This document shows positions 54,778 through 62,660 of a stretch of 64,000 nucleotides of DNA, in pieces. The notes under the pieces are model-generated. The model did no database searches. It had not been told where the DNA came from and saw only the letters and a program-made list of their open reading frames with translations. This DNA comes from Mycobacterium sp. ST-F2. GTDB lineage: Bacteria; Actinomycetota; Actinomycetes; Mycobacteriales; Mycobacteriaceae. The translations under genes were made by a program, and so were the position numbers. The stretch's first letter is position 1, and the number at the start of each line of letters is the position of its first letter. The stretch spans positions 92,545-156,544 of the forward strand of contig NZ_JMHT01000008.1 of NCBI RefSeq assembly GCF_001905655.1, written 5' to 3'.

Positions 54778-54783
54778 TTTGCG

Positions 54784-56037
54784 GTGACCCGTACCGGAGG
54801 TGCCGGCTCGGCCGGCGCCGAGGCAGTGACCGCCGCGTGGCGCGCCGAATCGGCACGCCTCGTGGCGGCGCTGGCCCGCATGACCCGCGACATCGACCTC
54901 GCTGAGGACGTGGCGCAGGATGCGCTCGTCGCCGCGCTCGAGGAATGGCCCGAGCGCGGAATACCCGCAAACCCCGCCGCGTGGCTCATGACCGCCGCGA
55001 AGCGACGTGCCATCGACCACATCCGCCGGGCCGAGACACTGCGCCGCAAGACCGAGGAGGTCGGGCGCCGGCTGGAGAAGGTCGAGATGCCGGATTTCGA
55101 AGCGCAACTCGACTTCATCGAGGACGACGTGCTTCGGCTGATGTTCTTGACGTGTCACCCTGAGCTACCTGCGCCGTCGCGCGCGGCGCTCACGCTCCGA
55201 CTGGTGTCAGGTCTGAGCACCGGCGAGATCGCCCGCGCCTTCCTGGTGCCGGAATCGACCATGGCGCAACGGATCACCCGCGCGAAGAAGAGCCTCCACG
55301 GCGTGGACATGGAGCTGCCGGTCGGGGCCGAGCGTGTCGACCGCATCGACGACGTGCTCGCCGCCATCTACCTGACCTTCAACGAAGGCTATGTGGCGAC
55401 CACCGGCGCGGATTGGACGCGACCGGACCTCTGCTTCGAAGCGATCCGGCTGGCGCGCATGGTGGCCGCCATGGTGCCCGATGTTCCGGATGTCCTTGGG
55501 CTGCAGGCACTCGTCGAACTCCAGGCGTCGCGGATTCCCGCCCGTGTCGACCGCAACGGGGCGCCGGTGTTGTTGGACCATCAGGACCGGGCGCGGTGGG
55601 ATCACCTGCTGCGGCGTCGCGGGCTCCAGGTGCTGGCTCGGGCCGAGAAGCTCGCTCAGGCGGGTGCGCCCGTCGGGACGTACTTCTTGCAGGCGGCCAT
55701 AGCGGCGTGCCATGCGCGCGCAATCCGGGCCGAGGACACCGATTGGCACCGGGTCGCGGACCTGTATGACGTGCTGGCCTTGGCCGCGCCCGGTCCTGTC
55801 GTGGAGGTCAACCGTGCGGTGGCGCACGGCCGCGCTCACGGCGCCGAGATCGGGCTGGCGGTGCTCGATGCGCTCGGCCCGGACCCCATGCCCAGATCAC
55901 CCCTGCCCCACGCGGTGCGCGGAGACCTGTTGGAGCGCTTGGGACGAACTGCCGAGGCGTCGGCGGCGTTCGCTCATGCCGCCGCACTCAGCAGCAACGA
56001 GGCCGAGCGCTCAGTGCTGCTGAGTCGGTCCGAATGA
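54784..56037 (+). CDS. ECF42-type RNA polymerase sigma factor
   Basis: 417 residues. Sigma region 2 (IDLAEDVAQDALVAALEEWP to AKRRAIDHIRRA), region 4 (LRLVSGLSTGEIARAFLVPE), then a long helical C-terminal extension of about 230 residues with TPR-like character and FNEGYVATTGADW. This build and the DGPF neighbour define group ECF42, which lacks an anti-sigma factor and uses its own C-terminal extension. GTG 54784. Confidence 0.92.
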   Translation: MTRTGGAGSAGAEAVTAAWRAESARLVAALARMTRDIDLAEDVAQDALVAALEEWPERGIPANPAAWLMTAAKRRAIDHIRRAETLRRKTEEVGRRLEKVEMPDFEAQLDFIEDDVLRLMFLTCHPELPAPSRAALTLRLVSGLSTGEIARAFLVPESTMAQRITRAKKSLHGVDMELPVGAERVDRIDDVLAAIYLTFNEGYVATTGADWTRPDLCFEAIRLARMVAAMVPDVPDVLGLQALVELQASRIPARVDRNGAPVLLDHQDRARWDHLLRRRGLQVLARAEKLAQAGAPVGTYFLQAAIAACHARAIRAEDTDWHRVADLYDVLALAAPGPVVEVNRAVAHGRAHGAEIGLAVLDALGPDPMPRSPLPHAVRGDLLERLGRTAEASAAFAHAAALSSNEAERSVLLSRSE

Positions 56038-56178
56038 CCTGGGCGGTGTCCCGCTCTTCAGAAGATTCGGGCAGCATAGCCTCCAGGTCCGCACGTCGGA
56101 GGGTGCAGCTATTGCGGCTCGACCACCCGGACACGACGTTATTGACCATCGCGATACCCTTGGTGAGGATTAGCTGAA

Positions 56179-57003
56179 GTGACCCGTTGCGGTCGCGGGC
56201 GTCGACGTGAGGCGGGTGAACGGGCCATCGCACAGCTCCTCGCAGATCTCCGTCAGGCGATCGACGGAGATCAACTCTCGCTGGTCTACCAGCCCAAGTT
56301 CGACGCGCGCACAGCCGCGGTCGTGGGGGTGGAGGCGCTGTTGCGATGGCGTCATCTAGACCGCGGATTACTGCGGCCTCACGAATTCCTGCCGCTGGTC
56401 CGGCAGTACGGCCTGATGGATCAGGCCACGGATCTGGTCGTCAACATGGCGCTCGATGACACCCTGCGGTGGTATACCGCAGGCGCGGAAGTGCCTGTGG
56501 CCGTTAATCTTTTCGCGCCGCTGCTGAGCGACCTGAACCTGCCGGACCATCTGTGCCGCGCACTGGACGACCGTGGGTTGCCGCCGTCGGCACTCGCCGT
56601 CGAGATCACCGAGGACCTGTTCGTGGACAACATGGAAGACACCCAGACCGTGCTGGCCGGCCTGGCTGACCGCGGCATCAGGATCGCCCTCGACGATTTC
56701 GGCACCGGGTACTCCGCGCTCACTTACCTGTCCGACCTGCCGATCGATGAGATCAAGCTGGACCACGATTTCATCGCGCGGGTCACCGCCGACGAGCGCG
56801 CTGCACTGGTGGTGAGCACCATCATCGACCTCGCGCACAAGCTCGGCTTCCAGACCGTCGCCGAGGGCATCGAGAGTGCCGAATCGGCTGTGCTGTTACG
56901 GGATCTCGGTTCCGATGTGCTGCAGGGCTACTTCCTGAGCCCGCCGCTGCCGTCCGCTGATGTGCTCGGCGTGCTCGAACCGGGTGCCCGTCCGACGTTC
57001 TAG
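56179..57003 (+). CDS. EAL-domain cyclic-di-GMP phosphodiesterase
   Basis: 274 residues, a stand-alone EAL domain. Catalytic residues appear intact: GVEALLRW, VNLFAPLL, EITED, ALDDFGTGYS, IKLDHDF, AEGIES and LQGYFLSPPLP. No GGDEF or sensor domain is present on the chain. GTG 56179 has GAGGA 9 bases upstream, and an in-frame stop lies 15 bases before it. Expected to hydrolyse c-di-GMP in the cytoplasm. Confidence 0.88.
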   Translation: MTRCGRGRRREAGERAIAQLLADLRQAIDGDQLSLVYQPKFDARTAAVVGVEALLRWRHLDRGLLRPHEFLPLVRQYGLMDQATDLVVNMALDDTLRWYTAGAEVPVAVNLFAPLLSDLNLPDHLCRALDDRGLPPSALAVEITEDLFVDNMEDTQTVLAGLADRGIRIALDDFGTGYSALTYLSDLPIDEIKLDHDFIARVTADERAALVVSTIIDLAHKLGFQTVAEGIESAESAVLLRDLGSDVLQGYFLSPPLPSADVLGVLEPGARPTF

Positions 57004-57090
57004 GTGGCGCGGACTCGAGCCGCGTGGGATCGGGGTCGGGTTCAGCGGCCTGGTATTCAGGCCATAGGTTGGTAGCCGCTTGATCACCAA

Positions 57091-57164
57091 GCCCCCATAG
57101 CCCAATTGGCAGAGGCAGCGGACTTAAAATCCGCCAAGTGTCGGTTCGAGTCCGACTGGGGGCA
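57091..57164 (+). tRNA. tRNA-Leu (anticodon TAA), integration site
   Basis: 74 bases. GCCCCCA pairs with TGGGGGC, the anticodon arm is GCGGA-CTTAAAA-TCCGC, the T arm GTCGG-TTCGAGT-CCGAC, and A is the discriminator. The variable loop is only five bases, short for a leucine tRNA. CCA is not encoded. The integrase gene ends 49 bases downstream. Confidence 0.93.
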
Positions 57165-57212
57165 CTGTAATTACATCGGCATACATACAGGTAGAGGCGC
57201 TATTTGCGCGAT

Positions 57213-58379
57213 CTACACTGCGGTCTTGGGGCGTTTTGCCCACATTTTGCCCACAGTCTCGTCTAACTTATCGGCAACTCCGGTGAGATCGTCGTCGAAA
57301 AGATCGGCGTAGACATCCAACGTCATCGCCGCCGACGAGTGCCCCAGCATCCGCTGAACCACCTTCACGTTGGCGCCGGCCGAGATCGCGAGTGACGCCG
57401 CGGTGTGCCTCAGCGCGTGCGCCGTGACCCTCGGGAACACCGGCGTGGTCGGTTCCTTATCGCCCTTGCTTTCCTTGGCCCTGGCTGCCGTGGCCGCGGT
57501 CTGGCACCGTTCGACGGCGCCCGACAGCCAAGAATCATGCGACGACGGGGGGCCGAGGTGGCCACCGTCTCTGGCGGGCCAAATCAGGTCACCGTGGTCC
57601 TTGCCTCGGCATGTCTTCGCCAGCTCTTCGACGACGAACTTCGGCAGTACTACCGTGCGTTCCTTGCCAGACTTCAGCGTGCCCACGTGGACATCTGCGC
57701 CCACCGTCACGGCGTTTTCGTGCAGCACCACTTTGCGTTTCAGGAAGTCGATGTCACCGACTCGCAGTGCGGCCGCCTCGCCCCACCGGGGTCCGGCCAT
57801 GCCGAGCAGCAGCACCAGTGACCTGTACCGGCCGGACTCGAGCGCGAGCGCCTGGAGCTGCGCAGCAGTCAGATAGACGTTCTTCCGCTTAGCCCGCGCT
57901 GGGAGCTTGACCCCGCGCGCAGCATTGCGGGCCAACCGACGATCCTTCACCGCATCATCGAGGATCCGCGCCAGCACGTCGTAGGCAGTGCGAACGACCG
58001 TGCCCTTGCGGCGGCCGGCAAGTTCCGAGACCCATCCCTGAACGTCTGAAAAGTTGATGTCCGCGATTGCCTTTGTCGCCCAACGTGGTTCGACGTGCAC
58101 CCGCCATGCCGACTCTACCGAGTGGAAGGCTGACGGTTTGATGATGGCCTTCTGGCGAGCCAGCCAGCCCGGTCCCAGCTCGCCGATAGTCACCTTGCCC
58201 AGGGCCGGAGCCACGTAGCTGCCGGTGAGCTTCTCGACCTCAACGGTAGCCGCGAACGCTTCGGCATCACGCTTGGTCTTGAAGCCTCGCTTATCGGTCT
58301 GGCGCCGATCCGGCGTGCGGTAGCGAACCCGGTAACGTGTTGCGCCGGAGGTTGTTTCATACTTCTCAATCGTCGCCAT
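57213..58379 (-). CDS. int: tyrosine recombinase/integrase
   Basis: 388 residues. An arm-binding N-terminus (RYRVRYRTPDRRQTDKRGF) and a SAM-like core-binding domain precede the catalytic domain. The latter has Arg in GPRWGEAAALRV (about 197), HALRHTAAS (about 320), LGHSSAAMTLDVY, and the nucleophilic Tyr about 355. It catalyses site-specific integration at the adjacent tRNA. Its start overlaps the repressor stop by 14 bases, so the two are probably co-transcribed. Confidence 0.95.
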   Translation of the reverse strand: MATIEKYETTSGATRYRVRYRTPDRRQTDKRGFKTKRDAEAFAATVEVEKLTGSYVAPALGKVTIGELGPGWLARQKAIIKPSAFHSVESAWRVHVEPRWATKAIADINFSDVQGWVSELAGRRKGTVVRTAYDVLARILDDAVKDRRLARNAARGVKLPARAKRKNVYLTAAQLQALALESGRYRSLVLLLGMAGPRWGEAAALRVGDIDFLKRKVVLHENAVTVGADVHVGTLKSGKERTVVLPKFVVEELAKTCRGKDHGDLIWPARDGGHLGPPSSHDSWLSGAVERCQTAATAARAKESKGDKEPTTPVFPRVTAHALRHTAASLAISAGANVKVVQRMLGHSSAAMTLDVYADLFDDDLTGVADKLDETVGKMWAKRPKTAV

Positions 58380-59115
58380 GCGAAAGCTCGGCCTCCAACT
58401 CGGCTCTCAGTTCCCTGGAGATGCGGCCCTTCTTCTGCTGGTTGGCGTCGGGACCCGCGCGTAGGTCTCGTTCCTCACTAAAGTTTTTCTGCCACAGTCG
58501 AAATGAGGCGAGTGCAAGTTCCGCCGGCTTGACGTGGAGTTGTGACACCAACCGGTCCTCCGTGACGCTTGACCGCTGGAGCATTGAGGCCAGCTGCTGT
58601 GGCTCTACGCCCGCCGCTTCCATGTCTTCGAACGTGACGCCTAGTTCTTCCTCGATCTCCATGCCGCTGGCCAGAGCGTGAACGAAGAGCAACCGCTGAT
58701 CTTGTGGTGTGAACGAACCGGCCGGGGGTTCTGGCGAATACTCGCCAACCCCAGGACCGATGGTGACAACCTCACCGTTGCACAGTCCGGCAAGTTCCGA
58801 TCCCCAGACTTGCAGGGCTCCGGTTAGCTCAACGAGCCCATCGTGCTCGACCGAGACTAGGTCCACGAGGCTGACCTCCTGGGTGCTACCCCGATCTAGA
58901 GCAGCGCGCTGGAGTGTCAATGTCAAAGTGAGCACGGTCGCGAATGTCGGTGACGAGCGTCCGGACTCGAAGTCTGCAACAACTGAGGCGCGCCAGCGGA
59001 GACCAAAATGGCGTGCGCTGACAGCTAGCTCACTTTGTGTCATGCCGAGCTCGTTGCGGATCCGCTTGCAGTTCCGCCCAACGACGGCAGCGAGCGACCG
59101 GTCTGCATCGGACAT
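58366..59115 (-). CDS. XRE-type repressor of the element
   Basis: 249 residues from ATG 59115. An N-terminal helix-turn-helix (RNELGMTQSELAVSARHFG to VADFESGRSSPTFATV) is followed by a long C-terminal part without a clear family, ending in a basic/acidic helix. It faces the excisionase gene across a gap with repeated operator-like sites, the layout of an immunity switch. An in-frame ATG at 59166 would place one of those sites inside the gene, so I prefer 59115. Confidence 0.85.
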   Translation of the reverse strand: MSDADRSLAAVVGRNCKRIRNELGMTQSELAVSARHFGLRWRASVVADFESGRSSPTFATVLTLTLTLQRAALDRGSTQEVSLVDLVSVEHDGLVELTGALQVWGSELAGLCNGEVVTIGPGVGEYSPEPPAGSFTPQDQRLLFVHALASGMEIEEELGVTFEDMEAAGVEPQQLASMLQRSSVTEDRLVSQLHVKPAELALASFRLWQKNFSEERDLRAGPDANQQKKGRISRELRAELEAELSHGDD

Positions 59116-59125
59116 GCCGCTGACA

Positions 59126-59198
59126 TTACGGGAATCTACGACCCTTGACAACGCGCCACTCGCCATGCTGTCCTATCACTGTTCGTGAATTTACGAAC
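59126..59198. promoter_or_regulatory. two operator-like repeats in the repressor-excisionase gap
   Basis: TTACGGGAATCTACGA (59126-59141) and GTTCGTGAATTTACGA (59181-59196) match at 12 of 16 positions. The second is part of the inverted repeat GTTCGT-GAATTT-ACGAAC (59181-59198). A TTGACA (59145-59150) lies between them. They are candidate binding sites of the repressor. Confidence 0.5.
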
Positions 59199-59220
59199 CC
59201 AGACGACGAAAGGAGGCGGA

Positions 59221-59433
59221 ATGTCCAATCCGCTGGACACATTGACGGCGAAGCAAGTAGCGGCGATCTTGCACACATCCGAAGCTGGACTCGCTCAGAT
59301 GCGATATCGCGGCACTGGTCCAAAGTTCGTGAGATCGGGACTACGAAAGGTGATCTACACGCGTCAGAGCGTGGAAGATTTCTTGGCGGAGAACACGATT
59401 CAGCGCACCGACGACCCCCGGGGCGCCGCGTGA
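59221..59433 (+). CDS. AlpA/excisionase-like winged-helix protein
   Basis: 70 residues from ATG 59221, with an excellent AAAGGAGG site. TAKQVAAILHTSEAGLAQMR and GTGPKFVRSGLRKVIYTRQS form the MerR-like helix-turn-helix and wing of AlpA/Xis proteins. It should direct excision or activate the element. First gene of the rightward operon. Confidence 0.88.
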   Translation: MSNPLDTLTAKQVAAILHTSEAGLAQMRYRGTGPKFVRSGLRKVIYTRQSVEDFLAENTIQRTDDPRGAA

Positions 59434-59573
59434 ACCAGGCGGACCGAGATCGCATCGAGGACTTGGGGTTAGTCGAGGACGACCACACCCCGGATATGCG
59501 AAAGGCGCCGGTTGCCGCCGACGCCCTTCGAACCGATCACCGAGCAGTCACCACAACCACCGAGGAGATCTAG
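59430..59573 (+). CDS. small element protein, unknown
   Basis: 47 residues from GTG 59430, which overlaps the excisionase stop (GTGA). Acidic N-terminus (ADRDRIEDLGLVEDDHTP), no recognised family. Its stop shares one base with the next start (TAGTG). The overlap at both ends supports it as real. Confidence 0.6.
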   Translation: MNQADRDRIEDLGLVEDDHTPDMRKAPVAADALRTDHRAVTTTTEEI

Positions 59574-60010
59574 TGACCACGATACCCACCAATCCGGCCC
59601 AGCCGGTAGACGGCGATCCGTTCGCCGACGCCACCATCGGCTGCACCAGTTGCACGGTGCCGACCGATCGCGCTGACGGCTTGTGCACGTTCTGCGCGTC
59701 CTACGTACCGCCGGCGATGCACGAGCACCGCTGCACCCACTGCGGAGATGTGCAGACCGTGCCGTGCGACCAAGAAGTTCAACACGGACTTCTTGCCGAG
59801 AAGCAGAACACCGCCGATACCCGCCTGATCGCCGCCACCAACTGGTTATCCCTCGCGCTCGAGGACCTGGAGGACGCGATGGGCACGCTGCCGGCCGACG
59901 CACCGCTGTGGGTATCGGTCGATATCACCAGGGCCATGCGGCATTTGCGCGCCGCTATCCGACTGGCCGAGTCCGCGGGCGCCCAGCTCGGCCAGGCGGT
60001 GACCCAGTGA
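59573..60010 (+). CDS. zinc-ribbon-like element protein
   Basis: 145 residues. Four Cys pairs in the first 65 residues (GCTSC, LCTFC, RCTHC, and a later PCDQ) suggest a zinc-binding module. The C-terminal half is helical (ALEDLEDAMG, AMRHLRAAIRLAESAGAQL). Function unknown. Overlaps the next gene by GTGA. Confidence 0.75.
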   Translation: MTTIPTNPAQPVDGDPFADATIGCTSCTVPTDRADGLCTFCASYVPPAMHEHRCTHCGDVQTVPCDQEVQHGLLAEKQNTADTRLIAATNWLSLALEDLEDAMGTLPADAPLWVSVDITRAMRHLRAAIRLAESAGAQLGQAVTQ

Positions 60011-60336
60011 GCGGCCACGTCACCTGTACCTGCCCGACCGTCCCACCGGGCACCGAATTCGTCGACATCTGGGAGACCCTCGACGGCCACACCAGCCGCG
60101 TTGTCTCCGGCGGCGACACCTCATTCGGACCCGACCTGAGGTGCATCGCGTGGGCCGACGCCATTCAGAACCGCAATGGCACCATCCACTCGGCCGCGAT
60201 CCGTGTGGACATCAGTCACGAGACGGATCCGTTGACCGCCGAGCAGGCACGCATACTCGCCGAGACGCTGGTCCGGCTGGCCGACCAGGTCGACGCCTGG
60301 GACACGTGGAGCGACGCCAGGGCGGCGACCGAGTGA
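60007..60336 (+). CDS. element protein, unknown
   Basis: 109 residues from GTG 60007. N-terminal HVTCTCPTVPPGTE, central GPDLRCIAWADAI and C-terminal helix AEQARILAETLVRLADQVDAW. No family recognised. Overlaps both neighbours by GTGA, which supports the frame. Confidence 0.7.
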   Translation: MSGHVTCTCPTVPPGTEFVDIWETLDGHTSRVVSGGDTSFGPDLRCIAWADAIQNRNGTIHSAAIRVDISHETDPLTAEQARILAETLVRLADQVDAWDTWSDARAATE

Positions 60337-60674
60337 CCGACCACACGGCAGGAGACCGGCCCGCATATTCGCGGGCCGGTTCTCCGGCGTCACGCGAAAT
60401 CTCATGCACCGCTGTGTACCAACGTCTTTACCCTCTGCTCGGCGAACCCGGCCCGACGCTCGGGACCCCGGCATGGCTCCAGCTCGACGACACCGACCCA
60501 GCGGCCTGGCGATCCGTCTTGTGGGCCGCGCTGCAGTGGGCAGTCGCACAGGACGCCACGCAGGAACACCTTGCGGTTGCATCGAAAGCCATTGCCGCCG
60601 CGGAGAACTGGGCCAGAGTTGCGCGGCGCGTCCAGCGCCGGAGCGAGATCTACATTCAGAGGAGGTCGGCGTGA
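60333..60674 (+). CDS. DUF2742-like phage protein
   Basis: 113 residues. The segment LGTPAWLQLDDTDPAAWRSV and the following helix WAVAQDATQEHLAVASKAIA resemble DUF2742, a family I associate with phiRv1/phiRv2-type prophages of M. tuberculosis. Role unknown. GTGA overlap on both sides. Confidence 0.7.
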   Translation: MTDHTAGDRPAYSRAGSPASREISCTAVYQRLYPLLGEPGPTLGTPAWLQLDDTDPAAWRSVLWAALQWAVAQDATQEHLAVASKAIAAAENWARVARRVQRRSEIYIQRRSA

Positions 60675-62233
60675 CGCCGAAACCGCAGTGGTGCTGGGAC
60701 TGCGAGAAAGAGCGGGGCAACTGCACATGCAGGTCAACCCCGCTGTACTACGACATGAAGGCCCTGCTGGCCGGTGAACTCCCGCCGCCGCCGCAGCCGG
60801 CAATCGGGTGCCGCAACGACGGACACCACATCTTCTACGCCGAGCAGGTGAACCTGGTGTTCGGCGACCCCGAGACTGGCAAGACGTGGCTGTGCTTGTG
60901 GTGCGGGGCAAGCAAGTTGATCAACGACCCGACATCGCGGGTGGTGGTCATCGATCTGGACCACAACGGACCGACAGCGACGGCGGCCCGGTTTCTGGCG
61001 TTCGGCGTCCCCAAGGAAGCGCTGTCCGACCCGGAACGGTTCCGGTATGTCGAGCCTGATGACCGGCTGCACATGGCCCAGGTGGTCAATGACCTGACCG
61101 CGTGGCGGCCGACCATCGCAGTCGTGGACTCACTCGGGGAGCTGATGCCGCTCTACGGCGCGAACTCCTATTCGGGCGACGACTTCACCGACGTGAACGC
61201 GCGGGTGCTAAAGCCGTTGGCCAAGGCCGGTGCCGCTGTGCTGGTGATCGACCACCTGTCGAAGGGTGCCGACTCCCGCAATTTCGGTCCGGTCGGTACA
61301 GCGGCTAAGCGGCGGGCGATCGGTGGGGTATCGCTGCGCGTGACCATCAAGGACGCATTCACGCCCGGCTCCGGTGGGGCGGCATACCTGAAGGTCAACA
61401 AGGATCGGCACGGTGGTCTGCGCGAGCACTGCCCGACCGGTGACCGCGAACCGCTTGCCGGCACCTTCACCATGCGCGTATTTCACGATGCACTCACGGG
61501 TGAGATCAAGGCCGCCGATGGCACCGAGAACGTCACTGACGACCACGCTCTGAGTGCCAGCCAGGCCCGTGATGTCGCCGCCGATGTTGCCCTTCTCGAA
61601 GCACTTGATCCGCCGCCGCAGTCGAAGCGCGATGTTTGCCAGCGAATGAATTGGGGTGACTCTCGATCACAAACCGCTTTGAAGGCGTGGCGGGAGTCGA
61701 CAGGCCGGTCAGCGCCGAAGAATCAACACACGGCGACCACGCAAGGAGGTGGCGGAAATAGTGATTCCGCTGGAACCGGTTCCGGCACACCCTATGTATC
61801 AGTTCCAGCGGTTCCAGCACCAATTGTCGACCCCAATATTGGTCTTGAGCTGGGGTTACCGGTCGAATCTGCTGGAACTCACACACGCCAGGCGAACGCC
61901 ACCGTCACTGACATCGGATCGCGCCGACCACCATGCTCCAAATGTGAATCCGGCACCGCTCGACCGGACACCGGCAGGTGCGATTTCTGCACTCGCAAGA
62001 CAATGACAGCAGGCGACTTTCTCGTTTGCTGGTTCCGTCATCACACCGACCCTGGCGAGTGGGTTCCACCGTTGCGCGTGTACCAGGAAGCCGAACCTAT
62101 CGGTTGGAATCGGCACACCGTCATGACGGCAAAGAACAGCCTCCGTGGGGTGATCGAATCCTCCAGCAGGGGCCGGGGGTCGGAATGGCGACTGGACCCC
62201 GCGAGCCACACCAACACCGAGGATGCATCATGA
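60671..62233 (+). CDS. RepA-like AAA ATPase of the replication module
   Basis: 520 residues. An N-terminal Cys cluster (WCWDCEKERGNCTC) precedes a RecA-type ATPase with Walker A GDPETGKTW near residue 78, Walker B VVVIDLDHNG, VVDSLGELMPLYGANSYSGD, and VIDHLSKG. A later CSKCESG..CDFC zinc motif and a C-terminal winged-helix-like end follow. It resembles RepA/DnaB-like helicases of plasmids and prophages and probably starts replication of the excised element. GTG 60671. Confidence 0.85.
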   Translation: MTPKPQWCWDCEKERGNCTCRSTPLYYDMKALLAGELPPPPQPAIGCRNDGHHIFYAEQVNLVFGDPETGKTWLCLWCGASKLINDPTSRVVVIDLDHNGPTATAARFLAFGVPKEALSDPERFRYVEPDDRLHMAQVVNDLTAWRPTIAVVDSLGELMPLYGANSYSGDDFTDVNARVLKPLAKAGAAVLVIDHLSKGADSRNFGPVGTAAKRRAIGGVSLRVTIKDAFTPGSGGAAYLKVNKDRHGGLREHCPTGDREPLAGTFTMRVFHDALTGEIKAADGTENVTDDHALSASQARDVAADVALLEALDPPPQSKRDVCQRMNWGDSRSQTALKAWRESTGRSAPKNQHTATTQGGGGNSDSAGTGSGTPYVSVPAVPAPIVDPNIGLELGLPVESAGTHTRQANATVTDIGSRRPPCSKCESGTARPDTGRCDFCTRKTMTAGDFLVCWFRHHTDPGEWVPPLRVYQEAEPIGWNRHTVMTAKNSLRGVIESSSRGRGSEWRLDPASHTNTEDAS

Positions 62234-62442
62234 CTGAATACGAACGCTTGACCGCTTTCGCTCGCCTGCTCTCGGACGTATCGGCGGCACTGCGACTGCA
62301 CGGCCGCACCGAGGCCGCAGACATCATCCACGCCGAAGCTGTCCACTTCGCCACCGAGCGCGACATCGCCAGAGCGGTGGCCGACGCCGAACTCGACACT
62401 CCGATGCAGACGGTCGACCTCGGCCGATTGTCCGACGACTGA
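62230..62442 (+). CDS. small helical element protein
   Basis: 70 residues from ATG 62230, overlapping the ATPase stop (ATGA). All-helical character (FARLLSDVSAALRLHGRTEA, ATERDIARAVADAEL). Family not recognised. It ends the tightly packed early operon; the next 208 bases mark a new unit. Confidence 0.7.
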   Translation: MTEYERLTAFARLLSDVSAALRLHGRTEAADIIHAEAVHFATERDIARAVADAELDTPMQTVDLGRLSDD

Positions 62443-62480
62443 GATACGCTTAGGACACAACCAAATCGGAGTAGTGCCGC

Positions 62481-62660
62481 GTGACAGGGCGAAACCCATT
62501 GCGCGGATGGGCGAAACGCAAACTTCATATTGCCGGGAGGGCGACACCCACCGGAGTCTGTAACGAAACCCTCATCAACGTGAGGCAGTCGTTACCACGC
62601 GAAAACTGGTTACCACCAACACTTTTCGGGCTCTGGGAGGGGCTCACAACATGGCAATGA
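62481..62660 (+). CDS. possible small ORF just before the capsid gene
   Basis: A 59-codon frame from GTG 62481, with GGAG 9 bases upstream, that overlaps the capsid start by 10 bases. It has low GC at third positions compared with its neighbours and no recognised family. It covers the direct repeats and hairpin, so the region may be regulatory and not coding. Confidence 0.25.
   Translation: MTGRNPLRGWAKRKLHIAGRATPTGVCNETLINVRQSLPRENWLPPTLFGLWEGLTTWQ
62487..62547 (+). repeat. three GGGCGAMAC direct repeats
   Basis: GGGCGAAAC at 62487-62495 and 62509-62517, and GGGCGACAC at 62539-62547. The first two are 22 bases apart, about two helical turns. They lie in the 208-base gap before the capsid gene. 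Confidence 0.45.
62560..62595 (+). promoter_or_regulatory. hairpin upstream of the capsid gene
   Basis: GTAACGA (62560-62566) pairs with TCGTTAC (62589-62595), enclosing CCTCA/TGAGG. It is 55 bases before the capsid start. Could be a terminator of the early operon, an operator, or part of a late-gene control site. Confidence 0.4.

Noticed and set aside
55988..56233. 81-codon minus-strand frame in the gap before the EAL gene
   Set aside because: Overlaps the end of the sigma factor and the EAL start, has no ribosome binding site at its first start codon and no family.
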